64,000 bases of DNA from Daphnia pulex (GCF_021134715.1 NC_060018.1:3985501-4049500), one strand, 5' to 3'. Shown: positions 10,621 to 25,233, counted from the first letter of the stretch. The notes: a model not told the origin generated them from the sequence alone. A program made the numbers and translations.

Positions 10621-10661
10621 TCATGATCGGAGCCTTCTAGCGGAGATCATGCAAAGCTTTT
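10621..10661 (-). promoter_or_regulatory. 41-bp element shared by the GORAB and ERI upstream regions (copy 1)
   Basis: GAGCCTTCTAGCGGAGATCA plus flanks, 58 bp upstream of the GORAB start. It matches 12811-12851 at 36 of 41 positions in the same orientation. It may be a promoter or 5' UTR element; function unknown. Confidence 0.55.
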
Positions 10662-10994
10662 ACTCCAACTCAATATCTCAACAAAAGAAAATGCAGAATT
10701 TTTAATCAACTTGCACAGCAATAAAGGAAAGGACTCAAGGGTAAAGTTATATAAGTAAGATATAAAGTTATATATGTATTTATGAATAAGTGGTCGAACA
10801 GTTTTTGGAAAACGGAAACCATAGCTAAAAATTTACTGTTCAAATGTTGCTTTTGCCTGTTGGTTAGTAGCGCACCGCAGCGCTGTAGTTTTGTAAAACG
10901 AAATTCGTTGTTGCTGGGATCTGGATTTTCCTGTTCAAAACAATAAGCGAAAAGCCGAATGTTTATTTATTTGGATTTCCGTGCCCTAGTTACC

Positions 10995-12529
10995 TTATGG
11001 TAAAATGGGACTGCAAATATTTTCCTGATGTAGGGCAGATTTCAACCTTTTCCTAAGATTTCTAACATTTTTTGCAGCAAGTTTTAATTTCTCCCTTATT
11101 TGTTTGGTATTTGTTAAATTATCTGCAGTTTTTAAACCCTTGGCATGTACTTGTTCCTTCTTGTTTGGACGTTTTGCGTTTCTTTTCCGGTTCTTCTTGG
11201 ATTTAATTTGCTCATGTTTGACATCATTTTTTGTAATTGAACCTTTTAAGGCAGGAACCGTCTTCTTGGCAGGATTTTTTGTCTTTGCCTTCTTTACGGC
11301 AGTTTGAACTTTCAAATTCCTTTTTTTAACTGGGTTAGCTTGTGTGGTTGGGTTGGTATTTGTAGAATTCTGCCTTATTTTACGTTTCTGGGCCCGATTG
11401 ACAACTAACTTTTCATTGAACGTAACGCGCGCTCCGTCCGTCAAAAGACGTTGAACAATTGAAGCAATATTTCGGGCATCATCTATGCCGCTATGAGCTC
11501 TTCCTTGAAATTCACATCCAATATCCCGAATCATATTTTTTAGGGACAGACATTGCATATTGCCATTTTTGTAGAAACGAGCGAAAGTTTTCTTAATATT
11601 TATCCAGTTCTTACAGTACGTTGGAAAATCTATTGCTGAAATCTAAATAAAACAACAAAACAGCAACGAAAAGAAAAAAAAAAAACGAAAGAAATGTGAG
11701 TGGTTAACTGTAGGACGACGATGTAATCGTACTTACACTAAAACTCACCTTACACTGCTTCTGTAAAAATTGACGAATGTCGTCAGGTCCATCGGTCACA
11801 ACCGCGAATGAATAGTTGGAACCAATAACTTGGTTTTTCTGCAACCATTCTTCAAATAAGACAAATACTTCATTGAATAAAGGAGCTTTGTCAACAGCAT
11901 CCTACACAAGGACAAAAATAAATATGGAATATACATTTGAATCACGAACTGTTCAGTTGTAGGCTCCAAATGCCGGAAATGGAACATTTACAAAATAACG
12001 AACCTGTGTGATTCCTGTAAATTTTTTACAAAAATTTGTCAATGAAGGGTTAAGAACTGGTCTGCAGAAGGATTGGAATTCATCTTCAATGAGTCCATTG
12101 TGACCATTTAGTAAAATGGCAGGGAATTCAATTATTTCTTGTATTCCACCTCTGAAAAAGAAAAACTTGGTGTGGATAATTCTGAATGGTGGAAAAAAAA
12201 TTATAAATTTACTTGATATGTCTTGGGTTTTTTAGAACTCCACAAGTTCCTTCAAAGTCAATTATAACATAGTAGTCAAACAGTCGTCCTTTGTTTTTAT
12301 TCCCGCCAATAAAGTGACCCACTGCTTCCTTTTCGGGAATTTTTGGGACTAAGCAAGTATATTCCATGACTTCTTTTCCCACTGTTGTGTGACTTGTGTC
12401 CAGTTTGGTGAAACTGGAATCTGAAAGTTCCCCGTCTTCCATTTCAGTACTGAAATCTGTTAATTCTCCATCTTCTCTTTCTTCCCATTTATAGACATCC
12501 TGGAATTCTTGACTGGACAAAGATTGCAT
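10995..12529 (-). CDS. ERI1-family DEDDh 3'-5' exoribonuclease (ERI2/ERI3/Snipper-like)
   Basis: Four exons: 12213-12529, 12004-12151, 11749-11901, 10995-11642, giving 421 residues. The family trims RNA 3' ends, such as histone mRNA, 5.8S rRNA or small RNAs. Motifs seen: Exo I YYVIIDFEGTC with D91 and E93; Exo II region FAVVTDGPDDIRQFL; Exo III GRAHSGIDDARN with H256 and D261. All DEDDh residues appear present. No SAP domain is visible at the N-terminus, which carries an acidic ELTDFSTEMEDGELSD segment instead, so it is nearer ERI2/ERI3/Snipper than ERI1 itself. The last 150 residues are an unusually long Lys/Arg-rich tail (KKAKTKNPAKK, KKNRKRNAKRPNKKE), which may act in nuclear or nucleolar targeting or RNA binding. 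Exact subfamily assignment needs a phylogeny. Confidence 0.9.
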
Positions 12530-12810
12530 GTTCTGCGTATAATATTAATTTAGCTAACCAGATTACACGTATATCACGAAATTGAAAAAGGCATTCAGAC
12601 CATAACATTTGATCGCACACCATCACGAGTTCACAGCAATTTAGATACGAATTGGTTTGGTTTGATAGTAGATGGGGTGCACTGCTGCGTATGGTGTTTC
12701 CATCACATTGGTCATCTTTATATTCAGACAGGAATATAAGATATTTTGCAATCAAAATTTAACTAGTAGGAAGTCAGATAAAAACAAAATTTTAATCACA
12801 TCAATGTTGT

Positions 12811-12851
12811 TCATCATCAGAGCCTTCTACCGGAGAACATTCAAAGCTTTT
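12811..12851 (-). promoter_or_regulatory. 41-bp shared upstream element (copy 2)
   Basis: GAGCCTTCTACCGGAGAACA plus flanks, 282 bp upstream of the ERI-family start. It matches 10621-10661 at 36 of 41 positions and keeps the same orientation relative to its gene. Confidence 0.5.
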
Positions 12852-15800
12852 GGTACTTAGATTTAAAAGTTACCCATTTTTAAATGGGCTATTTAAGATA
12901 AGAAATGTTAATTAAAATTAAATATTAATTCTTCCTTCATCGCCTCATTACGCTATTCTAAAATGGGATCCAATTTGTTTAATCCAATTTGGAATGTTGA
13001 TTACTTTTGCGGCACACATAACATAAAAACCAATAAAAGGTTTCATTCAAAAAACAAACAACGAAAGAAAAACAGCCACCGAAGACCTCCTATTAACTTT
13101 TGAAATTGATTTCGTCGTTCCGCATGAAATGCCTAGATATTGTAGTGAATGATGATGCTACAGCGCGAACTTGACACTGATAGATTCACTTTTGTCGCGC
13201 CAACTGTTCCATTTCCTTTATGGATATTCGACGCCCTATCTTAAATTTAGAATCAGTTGACAGAACGTAATTAATATAACAAGCTATATCCCTAAAAACA
13301 CATACAGCAACAGCACACACACATTTCTGTCTCTAAGATGATATTACAAAAGCAACGATACACCAACAGTCTGCCATTTGCCACTTGGTCGCACGTGCAA
13401 TTTATCGACGCGCCCAATATTTTTATTCATTTTTATTTATATGAATGTCATCAATGTGTTTCAGCAGTTCAGCAAGAACAAAACAAAAAATTATATCTAT
13501 AAAGAAAACAATTTTCTCAATCCGCTTGGGTTGTTTTGGGGTCCACTTTAACAAACGAGCGAACGGTGTATGGTAGTAGCCGGCGACCATATAAATTCCT
13601 TTGTGTTTCCAAATTATTAACGTTTGGTGTTTTGTTTTTTCGCTTTTGGAATGGCAGACATCATAGAAACCGACAGCAATTGGTGATGTGAAAGGTCAGA
13701 AGCAAGTGTCTCTGTCGAGTACATCGCCACACCGTGTGTTTCATTATTTTATAGATCTCGTCGTCGTTGCCAGCGTGCTGCTTTTGCGGCATCGACCGTG
13801 AGCGGGCGGATGCTGTGGCCGAAAGTTTTCCTTTGTTCACGTATTAGATATATATAGGACGCGCCGACTCCGTCTATAGCTCTCGTCTACTGTGCAAAGA
13901 CAAAAGACAATTACTATTACTACGTGCAGTTTCATGTCGCGCTTCGTTTGGCAACTCATTTCTGCATAAGTTGACAGCCTCGGATATACACACGTGGAAC
14001 GTGTGTGTGTGTTAGTCCCTCTGTACTGATGGGGGGACACCAAACTACTGTATTTTCACACAGAGGTTTCAATGTTTTATCAACTTTTCACTTATTTTAT
14101 TTTTGTTCCTCGAGTGTTCTTTTCCTTACATGTTGTCAACAGCAAGTGTTTTTCGCCGTTAGTTGGATGAACTCTCGACGAATGTCTACAACAGACAATA
14201 TAAAAAGAAACTAGGAAAATATATACGAAGACGGATTGATATTGGGTTTTTTAAAAAAATCAAACTTTTCGCCAACCGTTTTCAGTGAACCGCCGGGTGC
14301 CGGGTCAATAACATGAACTTTTGCCATGATTGGCTGATCTATTTTTTTTTTTTCAACTGGCAAATGGAAACGGCTGGGGGAAAATATAATCAAAACGGTT
14401 GCGTAGGTTGTGGGGGTGGTGCGCCACATGGTGATGGTCACATCCTTTTTTCCGTCTATAGAAAAATCGCTCAGAGTCTGGCAGCAAAGAATTTCCAGAA
14501 GATGACGTCTATCTGACAGAAAAGAAGAAATGGACGGTTTTGTTGACGTTTCATTATTCATATAGGCGAGACACCAGATCAGATGAATTCAAACCCGTCA
14601 CAGCACCTTGATGGCTGCTGAATTTGATGTAACCTCATCAATAATTTGTTTCTCGCAGGCCGACGACGACAGCAGCGCGGCAGCTTCGTTAAAATAAATT
14701 TCGTTTCTTTTTTCCTCCTATAAAGTTCTCAAATGATGAGACAGGCGACCGGGAAAGAAAAAGAAAACAAATCAAAAAATTTCAATACAACTTTCGTCAT
14801 CACCGTTTTAGAAATCTATAACGGCCCCGCTCTATCAGTTGATGATGAAAAAATCCGCTGAAAAGAAAATGAAAAAATCACCTATGATTCAATATATCCC
14901 GTTGTGAATTCAGGCATATTCAGTCGCCTTCCAGCTGTCACCGGCAGCAGCTCCCGTTTCTTTGCTGGCCCGGCTCTAACTGATATTCGGTGAGTGTTGA
15001 CGGGTTTATCGCTCTCCCTTCGTCGGGCTATATAAGCTACGATACACACACGGAATACATATATCACCAGCAGCATTCGCGGAAGCCTTTAGCTCCTGCT
15101 GCATACAACCTCGGCGCCCCAAACAGGAAAGAACAGATAACGGCGTGACGATCCTGTGGGCCGAGAGTCTTTGGGGAAAGACAAACTAGGCAGACTGTAT
15201 GGTGGAACCAAATGGAATGATCAGCTTTTCTATTTCTATAACGCACATAACATAACGGCTAGGACTTTCATCCGCATTCGTCATATTACGACTAGGACGA
15301 CGACGTACTCTACGAACTGTACAACTTTATCCGGCGTCATTTAATGTTTGTCACATAGCGAAATTTTAAAAAATCCTGCCAGAAAGTTGGCCGCTGACTA
15401 AAGTCGAGAGTTCATTGTTGCTGAAATTCGCTCGCATGTACTACAGTAGCCTACGCACAGTGTGTGTTTTATTCAGCGTGTATTATAGGAGAGAACATTG
15501 GCATACACTCGAATCAAAAGAGCGGGTGATTTGAAATAAATGGGAAATTGTCGTGTGCGTCTGGTTATGTATTGCGCGACGGCATGTACTATTTCGTTGA
15601 GTGTATAGTTTTGTATAGAAGCAACTTGAGACACGCGTGGAATTCGCATGATTGTGACATGTACGCAATATAACAAGGAAAAACGGCTCTCGTTCCATCG
15701 TGGAAGTGTTGTCGCAAGCTTATTATTGGGCGCCGCACACAATAGGCCGACACTTGTTGTAACGAGCGTGTTGAACCATTCGAAATTTATAGGAGAGCGG

Positions 15801-16436
15801 GCGGATCGAGGATTTCATTTACGTTCCAGTCGTCTTCCAACATCTTGTATGAACCTGCTCTGCTCTGCCTCGATCGAATTATTTCTGAAGCGCATAGCAG
15901 CAAGAAAAAAAGATGATCATCATGCAGAAAAGGCCGTTGACATTTGACGTTTGCGAGACGGAAATAAAGCGGGGAGAAGACACCGGAACTGGCCAAAATA
16001 GAGAAAAAAAGGCCGAGAAACGGAAGTTGAGGGAGAGAGAAAAATAATCAAATCTCAGAGGAGTATACGACTCATCCCTTTTCAACCGTACAGATTACAA
16101 TAACAAAACGAAATCAAGTTTAGTCTCTGCTGCTGAAACCTTTGATGTTTTCTCTATCGGATTTTGATGATGCCCGCTGCTGGTTAGATATACGAATAAT
16201 ACATCAGATGCAATGATAATAACCCACGAAAAAAAAAAGTATGTGCACGTGTAGCGTATGGTATAGAGTATACATGTCTAGCCGAAAGTTTCGAGTGCAG
16301 CAGCAGCAGCCGACCGGCACTATTACAATATTATCCACTATGCGAGTTGCAATTCCAATATACGTATATATATGTATCTATGCTGCGCACTTTACGAGCG
16401 GCAGTATATTTCTGCACATATAATATACGTACAGTG

Positions 16437-16454
16437 TATACACACACACACACA
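16437..16454. repeat. (CA)n microsatellite
   Basis: About nine CA units, next to TATA-rich sequence. Confidence 0.8.
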
Positions 16455-19400
16455 GAGGCGTCTGTGTTTTTAGTGTTGCCAGGGAAAAACAAAGATTGTT
16501 ATGTGTGCTGTTGGTCGGGTGCAGTGATATTGGGCGAGCCAGAGAGCGCGGTGCAGGGTATATATACATATCCGACTTAACGAGTGCAACTATTGCATTC
16601 CATTTAATCCTGAGCTGTCGTAATTTGAATTCCTAGCCCGCCAAGTTGAGAGAGAAGGGCAATCGTTCCAACTATAACCCAGCCGTCTAGGGAATTGATG
16701 TTATATACGGTAGATGGTAAGTTTCGACGGTGGCAACATCACACACATCAATTGGGAATCTCGATTCGTATATTTGGTCTTATAATATGATGTAGGGAAA
16801 TATATACGCCGTATTCAGCGATTCTATTTTTACGTATATAGTTTCGATCCGACTTAAAAAAGAAATAGGCAGAGATAGGAATTAGTTGGTGGAAATAAAT
16901 GAGGATAAAAGAGGAAATAGTTTCCTGCTGGCTGGCTGCTGGAAGGAAAGCCAAAAGGGACAACCGGACTTCAAACGTGATCCTTGACTTTGTCGGGAGC
17001 TCTTCAACTTATTTGAAGAATAAAAAAAAAAAAAAAGTAAAAAAAGGGGGAAGAAACAAAACTTGTGAAAACGTTTGATCTGGAGACTTTGGCTGTCGAA
17101 CATCACGCGCTCACTGTATCTATATAATAGGTTTACACACATGCGCACAGACAGCAGCAGCAGCAACGGCTGTAAGAAGAAAAAAAGAACCGGATCCGCC
17201 ATTTCCCTATAAAACGGCAGAGAGAATCTATGTGAAACTATTATACAATATACATATAGGAGGAGTATAGAACACTCGATTTTCTTGAGATGTAAAACGA
17301 GACTGATGTATAGAGCAAGCAGCCAGCCAGTCCAATATTAGGATATATGGATCGATTTCTTGACGTGAAAAGAACACACGACGGGAATTTGCCCTGCAGC
17401 AGAGCCAAGTTCGATGCCAAAGTGCACCTACTACACAACACTGTATTACGTAGTGAATTTCAATCTGTGAATATATCTATATATATGCGCACTCGTATAG
17501 ATTTTGTGGGTCACACAGTACGCTGTACTCTCTGCGCTATGGCCGTTCGGCGGGAAAATATTTGACGCTCTTTTGGGTCCCGCCATTTTTGGTTGGCAAT
17601 CCGTCACCCGCCGGATGTGAAATCCCTTTTTCTCCCGCCGTGCGCGATCGAATTTCCTCGTAACAGCTCGATGAATTATAATATACCGGGCGTGAATTTG
17701 TGTATATTTCACGATACATGTATATTAGACTACAACGTATATATAGGGAGCGCGAAAAAGGTGTGTAGATTACACTTTGGCTAGATTAAACAGGCGAAAG
17801 AATAATGGACGATGTGTTTATACGTGTACATGTAGTATTACCCGTCAAACTTTTTGATTATGAATTCACGGACGTGTAAGTTTTTTCGGGACTCGATGAA
17901 AATGAAACTTTACTTTCTAGTCTAATTGAAAATTTCTTATATCTACTGCGCATTTGTTTTCCTTTTTCTATTAGACCTTATATATTCACTGCGCTAATCA
18001 CACACACTTACTCAAATCCTGCTGTGCAGAGTGATCTATTTACATGTTTTGAAAATCTTTTGCTTTCCCGCTCTGATTCCACGAATTGATTCAACACATT
18101 CTCAAACACTCGATCATTGGCGGGGGTGACGAAAAGTGGGTGATGACGTACTGCTCCTGTCGTGCAGAAAATTGTCGTCACAGGGCGTGTACATACAGCT
18201 CCTTTTTCCCCTTCTTCTTCAGTCTGTTGCTGGTCTTGTTATAGACGCTTTATCCACGCCATTTAGATAACATACAAGAGCGGAGAGAGTGGTGGCAGCA
18301 GCGCATCAGGAGCTCTCGTTCGATAATTGATTTTGCAGACGGCGGAATTGGACGACGACGACGGGGGGCCGGGGGGGGTTAGAGAAAGTTCTCCTAGAAG
18401 TGGCCGTCCTTTTTCTGCTAGCTCCTAATTCGAGACTTACACGTGATGCGCACTAATTACAAAAAGAGGATACTGCCAAATCCTTTGGCTGGTTACCTGA
18501 AATACTGTCTTATAATATATATAAGAGTCTCAGCAGCAGCCAATACACAGAGACTCTGGCTAGCGCCAGCCAGCCAACCAATAAGAATATATAACAGAGC
18601 CGAATAGACATGAAAAGGAAAAAAATAACGTCACATTTTCTTCATATATATAATACATATACACAAGAAAAAGCGATTTCGCTCTTTTTATTTGTACAAG
18701 AAAGATCCTAAAATAATGACACTGCTGCTGCGTTGGCTGGTCTATAACTCTGATGTTGACATTCGAGGCTCTCCCCGTTCAAAGCGCAAAGGTTTTTTTT
18801 TTCCTTTTTCCCCTTTTTTTCCCGAACGTTGGCGTATCAATAAGGTTTTTGCCGGCGAGTTTCTTATACATGCTGTTTGGTGGCTGTTCAGCCCCATCAT
18901 TTTCCTTTCACAGAGTATCCCCTTTCATTCGGCAGTCTTCTTATATCCTACGTCGTCGTCTATTGAAGGGGTTTTTTCTTCTTCTTCCAGCAGTCGCCAA
19001 TCCTCAGCACAGCACCACCAGCTGGATCGTCTCATCTTTCCGTGTATAAAGCCTCTTATTCTTCTTCCTTTTTTTCGTGTTTGTGTGTATTTCTCATTTT
19101 CCCGACGCTTATCTTTTTTTTTTTTAATAGTTTGGATTTGATAAACTATAATAGACGCCACAGTACATGTCCAGTGCAGCACTTTCTTATATGTGGCCCC
19201 GAAAATAACAGCCCATTACGTAAAATGCGATTCAAAAAATGTATATGACGTAAAGGAGAGCAGCAGCAGCAGCACGAGTTTGGACTTTTTATTATTATTA
19301 TTTCTGCTCTCGGTGCTATGGCCGGGGGGGAATGTAATATCGTGCCGACAAAGATATAGGCCTATATGGACATATTACGTGTGCCACCCATTTCCCTTTA

Positions 19401-22400
19401 TTCTTGTGTGTGTGCTGTGGGTAAGCCATACGTGACAGTTTGATGTATGTCTGAGTAAACGGAAGAAGAGGAGGTGGTTACATAGTCAAGACAGTCCCGG
19501 CGAATTCTCGAGATGGGGAGAAAACACGACTATAAAGTTGCTGGTTGTGGAATCATATAATAATAATAAGAAGAAATGATGATGTATTACTGTACTACTC
19601 CTTTTTTTCTTTCTGGGGTGGTCTATTGTGTATATGCTCCATCTTTCTTTTTTCCTTTGGCACATATCAGTCGGCCGATGGTTGTACAACAATTGAATCC
19701 CCTTTTTTGTATGGGCTCTATATACATATAGCCTATGATAGCTTCGGGGGCGATGTGGATCAAATTGATGACGGCCGGGAGGAGAGATCGAGTTTCCCGC
19801 AACAGCAGCAGCCAGCAGTGATGTATTGAACTGCTGTGCTGCGCGTTCTATTCTGGAACGGTCAACATCATGAAATCGCAGACAACTTTTCTTATCACGA
19901 CTATATAGTATATACACCACAAAGTTAGTTAGTCCGAATAAATCTATCAATTCTTCATTAGATTTGTGATTAGAATTCTACTTTTGTTTGCGTCTTATAT
20001 ATAGAATAGAGATCTATACTACTACTCGGCATACGGTATGCTGTAATAATAACCGCTTGAAAATACCCCATCACATTCTTTCAGATTATTATTGGGGATG
20101 GATATATTTCTCACATCATATCCTATTATAGAGCAGCAGCAAAGGCATTCGTTATTAATATGTATTATACACCCGGGATTTATCTTTGCCGCTATATTAC
20201 ACAGCAGGGCGCCTTTTTTTAAAAAATAAAAAAAAAGGGAAATGTTGACGTCAATGTGGCAAATCATCAAAACGTATAGCGGAGTTTTAGCCGCCGCATA
20301 TTCACAAGGAGTTTAGCATATTATGAATTTTTTTTTCTCGGGTCGGGAATATCGACCACAATGAATTTCACAGAGGGGGGGACACGGCGTGCGCAGATGC
20401 GCACATACACAACACAAGAGAGACGAGAGACGAAGAGAGAAACGAGCGGGACTGTATACATAAGCCGGCATTATAGACTAACATTCAAATGACAAAATGG
20501 TAATAAAAGCTGTATATGAAAACGTCGAGAAAGCCCCTGATCGCCGTCCTATACTACACGTGTGTGTGTAGATAGTCTATATAGCTCCTCCTCTCACTGA
20601 GCGTTTACAAATGTGGCAATGCACTGTCAAGAGAGAGAGAGAGCCAGAAGTGGATTTCAAAGAGAGGTGATATATTCTTGCATATAATCGCTTGATGGAG
20701 GGGACTTCCACTTTATATTTCTCGGCCAAAGTGTCTATACGTACTAACTCTCTAATGGCATACAAAATAAAAGTGACGGTGTTGTAGATATTGGGTGCTG
20801 TGAATGATATAACGGAGGGTGGCAGCGCACCGAGTATACTACTCCACGTACATTCCGCCCGACGGTATTTTTCGATGAAATATAAGAGCGCGAATATTTC
20901 TAGAGAAATCGATAAGAGGTTTTTCATTCGGCAGCTTTCAAAAAATGGAGTATAGTACTAGACGTATAGCTCTCATATCATTCCGCGGGATTGAGCGTGC
21001 AGCCTGGCATACAAATAGCAAACAAAATGACGAGGGATATCATATCTATATGTGTAGTACAAAGATTTTTCCCATATCCTTATGTGTACTATAGCTACTT
21101 CCACATCTTTTTCTTGATAGTACTACATCTGCGTAGAAAAGGAGTACATATTGTGTGCGAGCTATACAGTAGAAACGTATTGTGTGTACAACCAGGGTAG
21201 AAAAGAAAGTGGAAACATCATCGGAGATTACAAATCGTCCTGTATATTTTTTTATTTTGGTGGTTTGACTCGCCACCCCGAATCCATCCGAGAGAATATG
21301 GACGGGATGTGACGCGGCCCAGACATGCATCTGTATCTTAGTTTAGCTTCGCCGTGTACACATCAACGGGAGAGGCCATTCTCGCCAACATCACAGTTGC
21401 CACACCCTGGGCAAATATTGGATGATCACCCATCAACCGGGGGCGGCATCTCTTGCAGAGTGTGTTCCGATTATTCCTCACGGGCAAAACGGCCAGCACA
21501 CAGAAGCCAAGAAAAGAAAAAGAAATGAAAAGTAAAGACCGTCAATGTCAAAAGCTGTTTGAAGCTATAGTGGACTCGGTGACTCCCTGGCATCAGGTTT
21601 TGTCACGCCATCATCAATTTCTTCTTCTTCTCTTTGCCTAGATGTTCAGTCGGGAGCGGCGGCTGGGCTGGGCTGAGCGTTGTGTGCAAGTGACACTCGG
21701 ATTGAAATATATAAGAGACGGCCGAATGCTCATCGGTGACCGAGCGGGCGGACAAACCCTGTTTGTCACACTCCTTTTACCCACTCGATAGATATATGCT
21801 AATAAACCACTGCTGCTGCTGCTTTTTAGCCGTCGAGCCGCGTCGAGCCCTTGAAAGTTTGATGCCTCTATACGTCTGTGAGCTCTGTGGGCACTACTAA
21901 TTGTCATAATCCGCTTTTGAACTTGCCGAGATCCAAGTTCGTCTGGTCCGGTAAATCATTTCCGTTGACCCTGTTGAACTATGTGATCATCTCCTTCTGA
22001 CTCGGCCATTTACTGGAAATTTAATAATAGTCTCTACACCATTCGGGGAAATATGACGGGATTGAATAAATATAAGATCCTTGGAAGGAGTTCATTTACT
22101 AAGAGGATTCTGGACGTCAAATCTACAAAATGTCGTACGAAAGTGCTGCTTCTCGGTCGCCTTATTACTAATATCATCTCTCGGTGGAGTTTTTATTATT
22201 GTGAAGGGTTTTGATGCGATATAATAGAAGCCCAACTCTGTTGGAGAGTAGTATTGTCATGGCCGTTTCTTGTGTCAAAGAGATTGCCGCGGGCCAGTCA
22301 GGGGGTCCAACCCATTCAAAGAGAAAAAGGCTTGGTCCGCTTGGCCCTATATACACTTTTGATGAAATGAAGGTTCTCGCCCGGCTGCCTAATCTCCTGT

Positions 22401-23280
22401 TGCATGATGAGAAACAAAGCTGAGCTGTCCAGCAGCCATATACAACACCGGGAGTCGGTAGACTAGAAGAAGAAACGAATAATGCCAAGTTGTGTCGTCG
22501 TCGTCGACCAACTTGTGCTGACAAAAGACAAGAAATCGCCACACGCCACACACGCATCAGCCATTCACAAAGAATGTGCTCCATAGCTCTCTCTCTTTCT
22601 CTCTCTCCGCTCACGACGCCAGTCAGATATAATCCCGCACAGCAGAAGAAAGCGCGGAGTGCTGGATGGGCCTGTCAACGGTCGGCTCTCAACCGGAAAT
22701 TGTGAGTCGATTAGAGACGAGCGTCGTTCAGCAGTCCGTGTGTCACCGTCCGACATTGAACTCGGGCTGATAAGAATTAAAAGAAAATGAAATTGACGCC
22801 AGTTCATTCCGACTTATTTGTCTTCTGATTTTTTTTTCTTTTGATTCAATTTATTTTAACTGACGACGACAACGACCGCAAAATCCAAATGGGGAAAAAA
22901 GAAGAAGCCATGGAAAATAGAAAAGAAGAGAGAGAGATAAAGAGAGACGGCACTTTTTTGTTTTGTGCCGAAACGGCACTTGATGAAGTTAAGCGGGACG
23001 AGAGAAGAAGGGCTTCGTGTGTTCAAGCTGAGTCATTTATTTCGAGTTGGGAGCGTGAGTCGAATTGAAACGCCATCACGGCGAAATCAGTTTGCCCCCC
23101 GCGCGCGCGCTGAGAAAGTCGCAATAATAACGTGAGTGGCGCACATTTGCGAGTCGTGACTTCTTCTCGGTACAACGTGTACGTCGTTGACTTTTCCAAA
23201 GGGGTCAGTCTCTCAACGACGACTCTGATGACGTCAAAAACTGCCGGGCACATTACTTCTTCAGGAAACCCAGGCTATAG

Positions 23281-23312
23281 CAGCTAGCAGCTAGCAGCTA
23301 GCAGCTAGCAGC
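23281..23312. repeat. 7-bp tandem repeat (CAGCTAG)n
   Basis: Four full perfect units plus a partial unit of CAGCTAG. Each unit contains an AGCT palindrome. Confidence 0.9.
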
Positions 23313-24232
23313 CGGGGTTGTTTATACTATGCTGCATCAGCTCGTTCTTCTCATGCAATCCTGTTAGTCATCTCTTTTCCCCTGGAGGACGCTGTTGCTC
23401 TCCTTTCTAGCTGCAGAGAAAAGAGAAACTGTATGATGCAGCTGCAATGGTTCAACATTACGATATCCTCTTGTCAAATAATAAATAAGAAGACCAGCGC
23501 TACTGCTGCTGCTGCATATCGGCATCATATCATAGACAACACGGGACGGACGCATGCAGCCGCAGCCGCGTGGGATCGATGACAGTTAATGAAGTCATGT
23601 TATCTTGTGCGCCTTGAGATTCCAGCGCAACGCTCCAGCGGTCGGCATCCGGCCAAAAAGATGCGGTGGAAGGATGGGCGGTGGGCCATTGTCGATGACG
23701 AGCGAGCCCAGCATTTTCTCTTACGAAACTGCTGTCCTTCGAGTGTGGAGAAATCCAGTGTGCGCTGGGTCAAGGGGAATCATCCTTTATATACATTCTC
23801 TGAACTGCGACTCGACCATACAAAAGATGTACTAGGCTTTTGTCATTGTGAGGCTGCTGGATGGATATTTCTATGTTGTAGAAGCTTCACTTGTTTCACC
23901 CGCACAGTCTCGGAGGACACACCCAGTCGATACGGACGATGGCATATTTATGCCGACATTGTCAGTAGTCTCCACGAGAAGATGACAAGAGCCCAATGCC
24001 AAGACATTATAACGGTACACACTAAAATGTAGTTGACGAGGGACAAAGAAGATTTACTTCGTTAATTAATATTCCATTCCCAGCAGTCGAGATTAGGCAA
24101 CAATTCGGATTGACTTTGAATGAGAGCATCAAGGCAGTGTATAGCGCGCTAGGCTTCCTTCAAAAACTGGAAATCTCGGCCGAAAATGAAGAAGAGACAC
24201 TGCTTTGAATGATGACAATAAGGATCAGAGCC

Positions 24233-24246
24233 ACCCCCCCCCCCCA
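24233..24246. repeat. Poly-C run
   Basis: Roughly 14 consecutive C residues followed by ACCCA. This is a likely assembly length-uncertainty point. Confidence 0.8.
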
Positions 24247-25211
24247 CCCAGAAAAAAAAGTTGGATAGGGATTCATCTTATCCGCCATTACATTTTTCAT
24301 CGGCCCGTTCGACCCCATTTTTTCGGGTTCAATTAGAGAGGAGGCCCGTTGTGCTGCAGCTCTCATCACTTGACTGCACATGGCCGGCAATTCGATAACG
24401 AAGCGGAACGGCCCGAAACTGGGCACACACTGAGTGATATTCAATACGAATCTTGCTGGTACGGTACAGTCAAGTGAATTTGTATAGCCGGGCAAGTTGG
24501 GCGACCAGCAGCACGAACAATCATTGCCTCTTCTACACACAAGGCGCGGGATATATGTACGTCGTCGGTGCCGGCTCTGGCCCGAATCCGTTCAAGAGGA
24601 ACGACAATTCATCCAAGGTAAACGAATTGACTGTGTTATAGAGTTAAACCCAGAATGTACGTCCGGTTGCAGTTGGTTTGGCCGGCGAAAAGAAGGAAGT
24701 AAACATCCGTGCTCTCCCGAAAAAAATTTGTCCGTCTTGAGTTTCTTGACCAAGTAGTGCCACTCGTGGGGTCTTGAGTGACCGTTGCGTTGGCGGGGCC
24801 ATCAAGACTTTCATCTGATTTGACGCGAATTAACTTTAAGTCAACGAGAGAAAAGGGGCGCGTCACCGAGCGGGACACGAAAAGAAAAAAAAAAGAAATC
24901 GGAAGAAGAAAAAGAGGTTGAACTCGCAAGACTGTCGTCACCAACTTGATAGATATTATTGATTTTCTGTTTGAGGCTCGTCGCTAGTAGAGTAGTCGAT
25001 CACATTTGTCCTTGGTACAGCATGCAGGGACGAAAGAGCGGGCGGCGTGAATGACGCCGCTCTCTCTCTAGGCTGTTGCGCTCCCGTTCCCAACTTTTTC
25101 CAATGGCAATTCGTTCCATGATGACTTGCAGGGCCGGCCGGCCGTCGATCCCTTTGGTATTTCAATTAAGCGCGAGTTGCCGGGTGCGGTTGCTGTGGCT
25201 GGATGCATTGC

Positions 25212-25233
25212 AATAAATAAATAAATAAATAAA
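25212..25233. repeat. (AATA)n microsatellite
   Basis: Five units of AATA followed by an A run. Confidence 0.85.

Noticed and set aside
18692-19141. 149-codon open frame
   Set aside because: Made of pyrimidine-rich low-complexity sequence; a second frame is equally open, and there is no conserved-looking protein text.
19486-19950. 154-codon minus-strand open frame
   Set aside because: Low complexity and overlaps an open plus-strand frame; no domain or splice partner.
23589-24032. 147-codon plus-strand open frame
   Set aside because: No recognisable domain, no exon partners, and composition like surrounding non-coding DNA.
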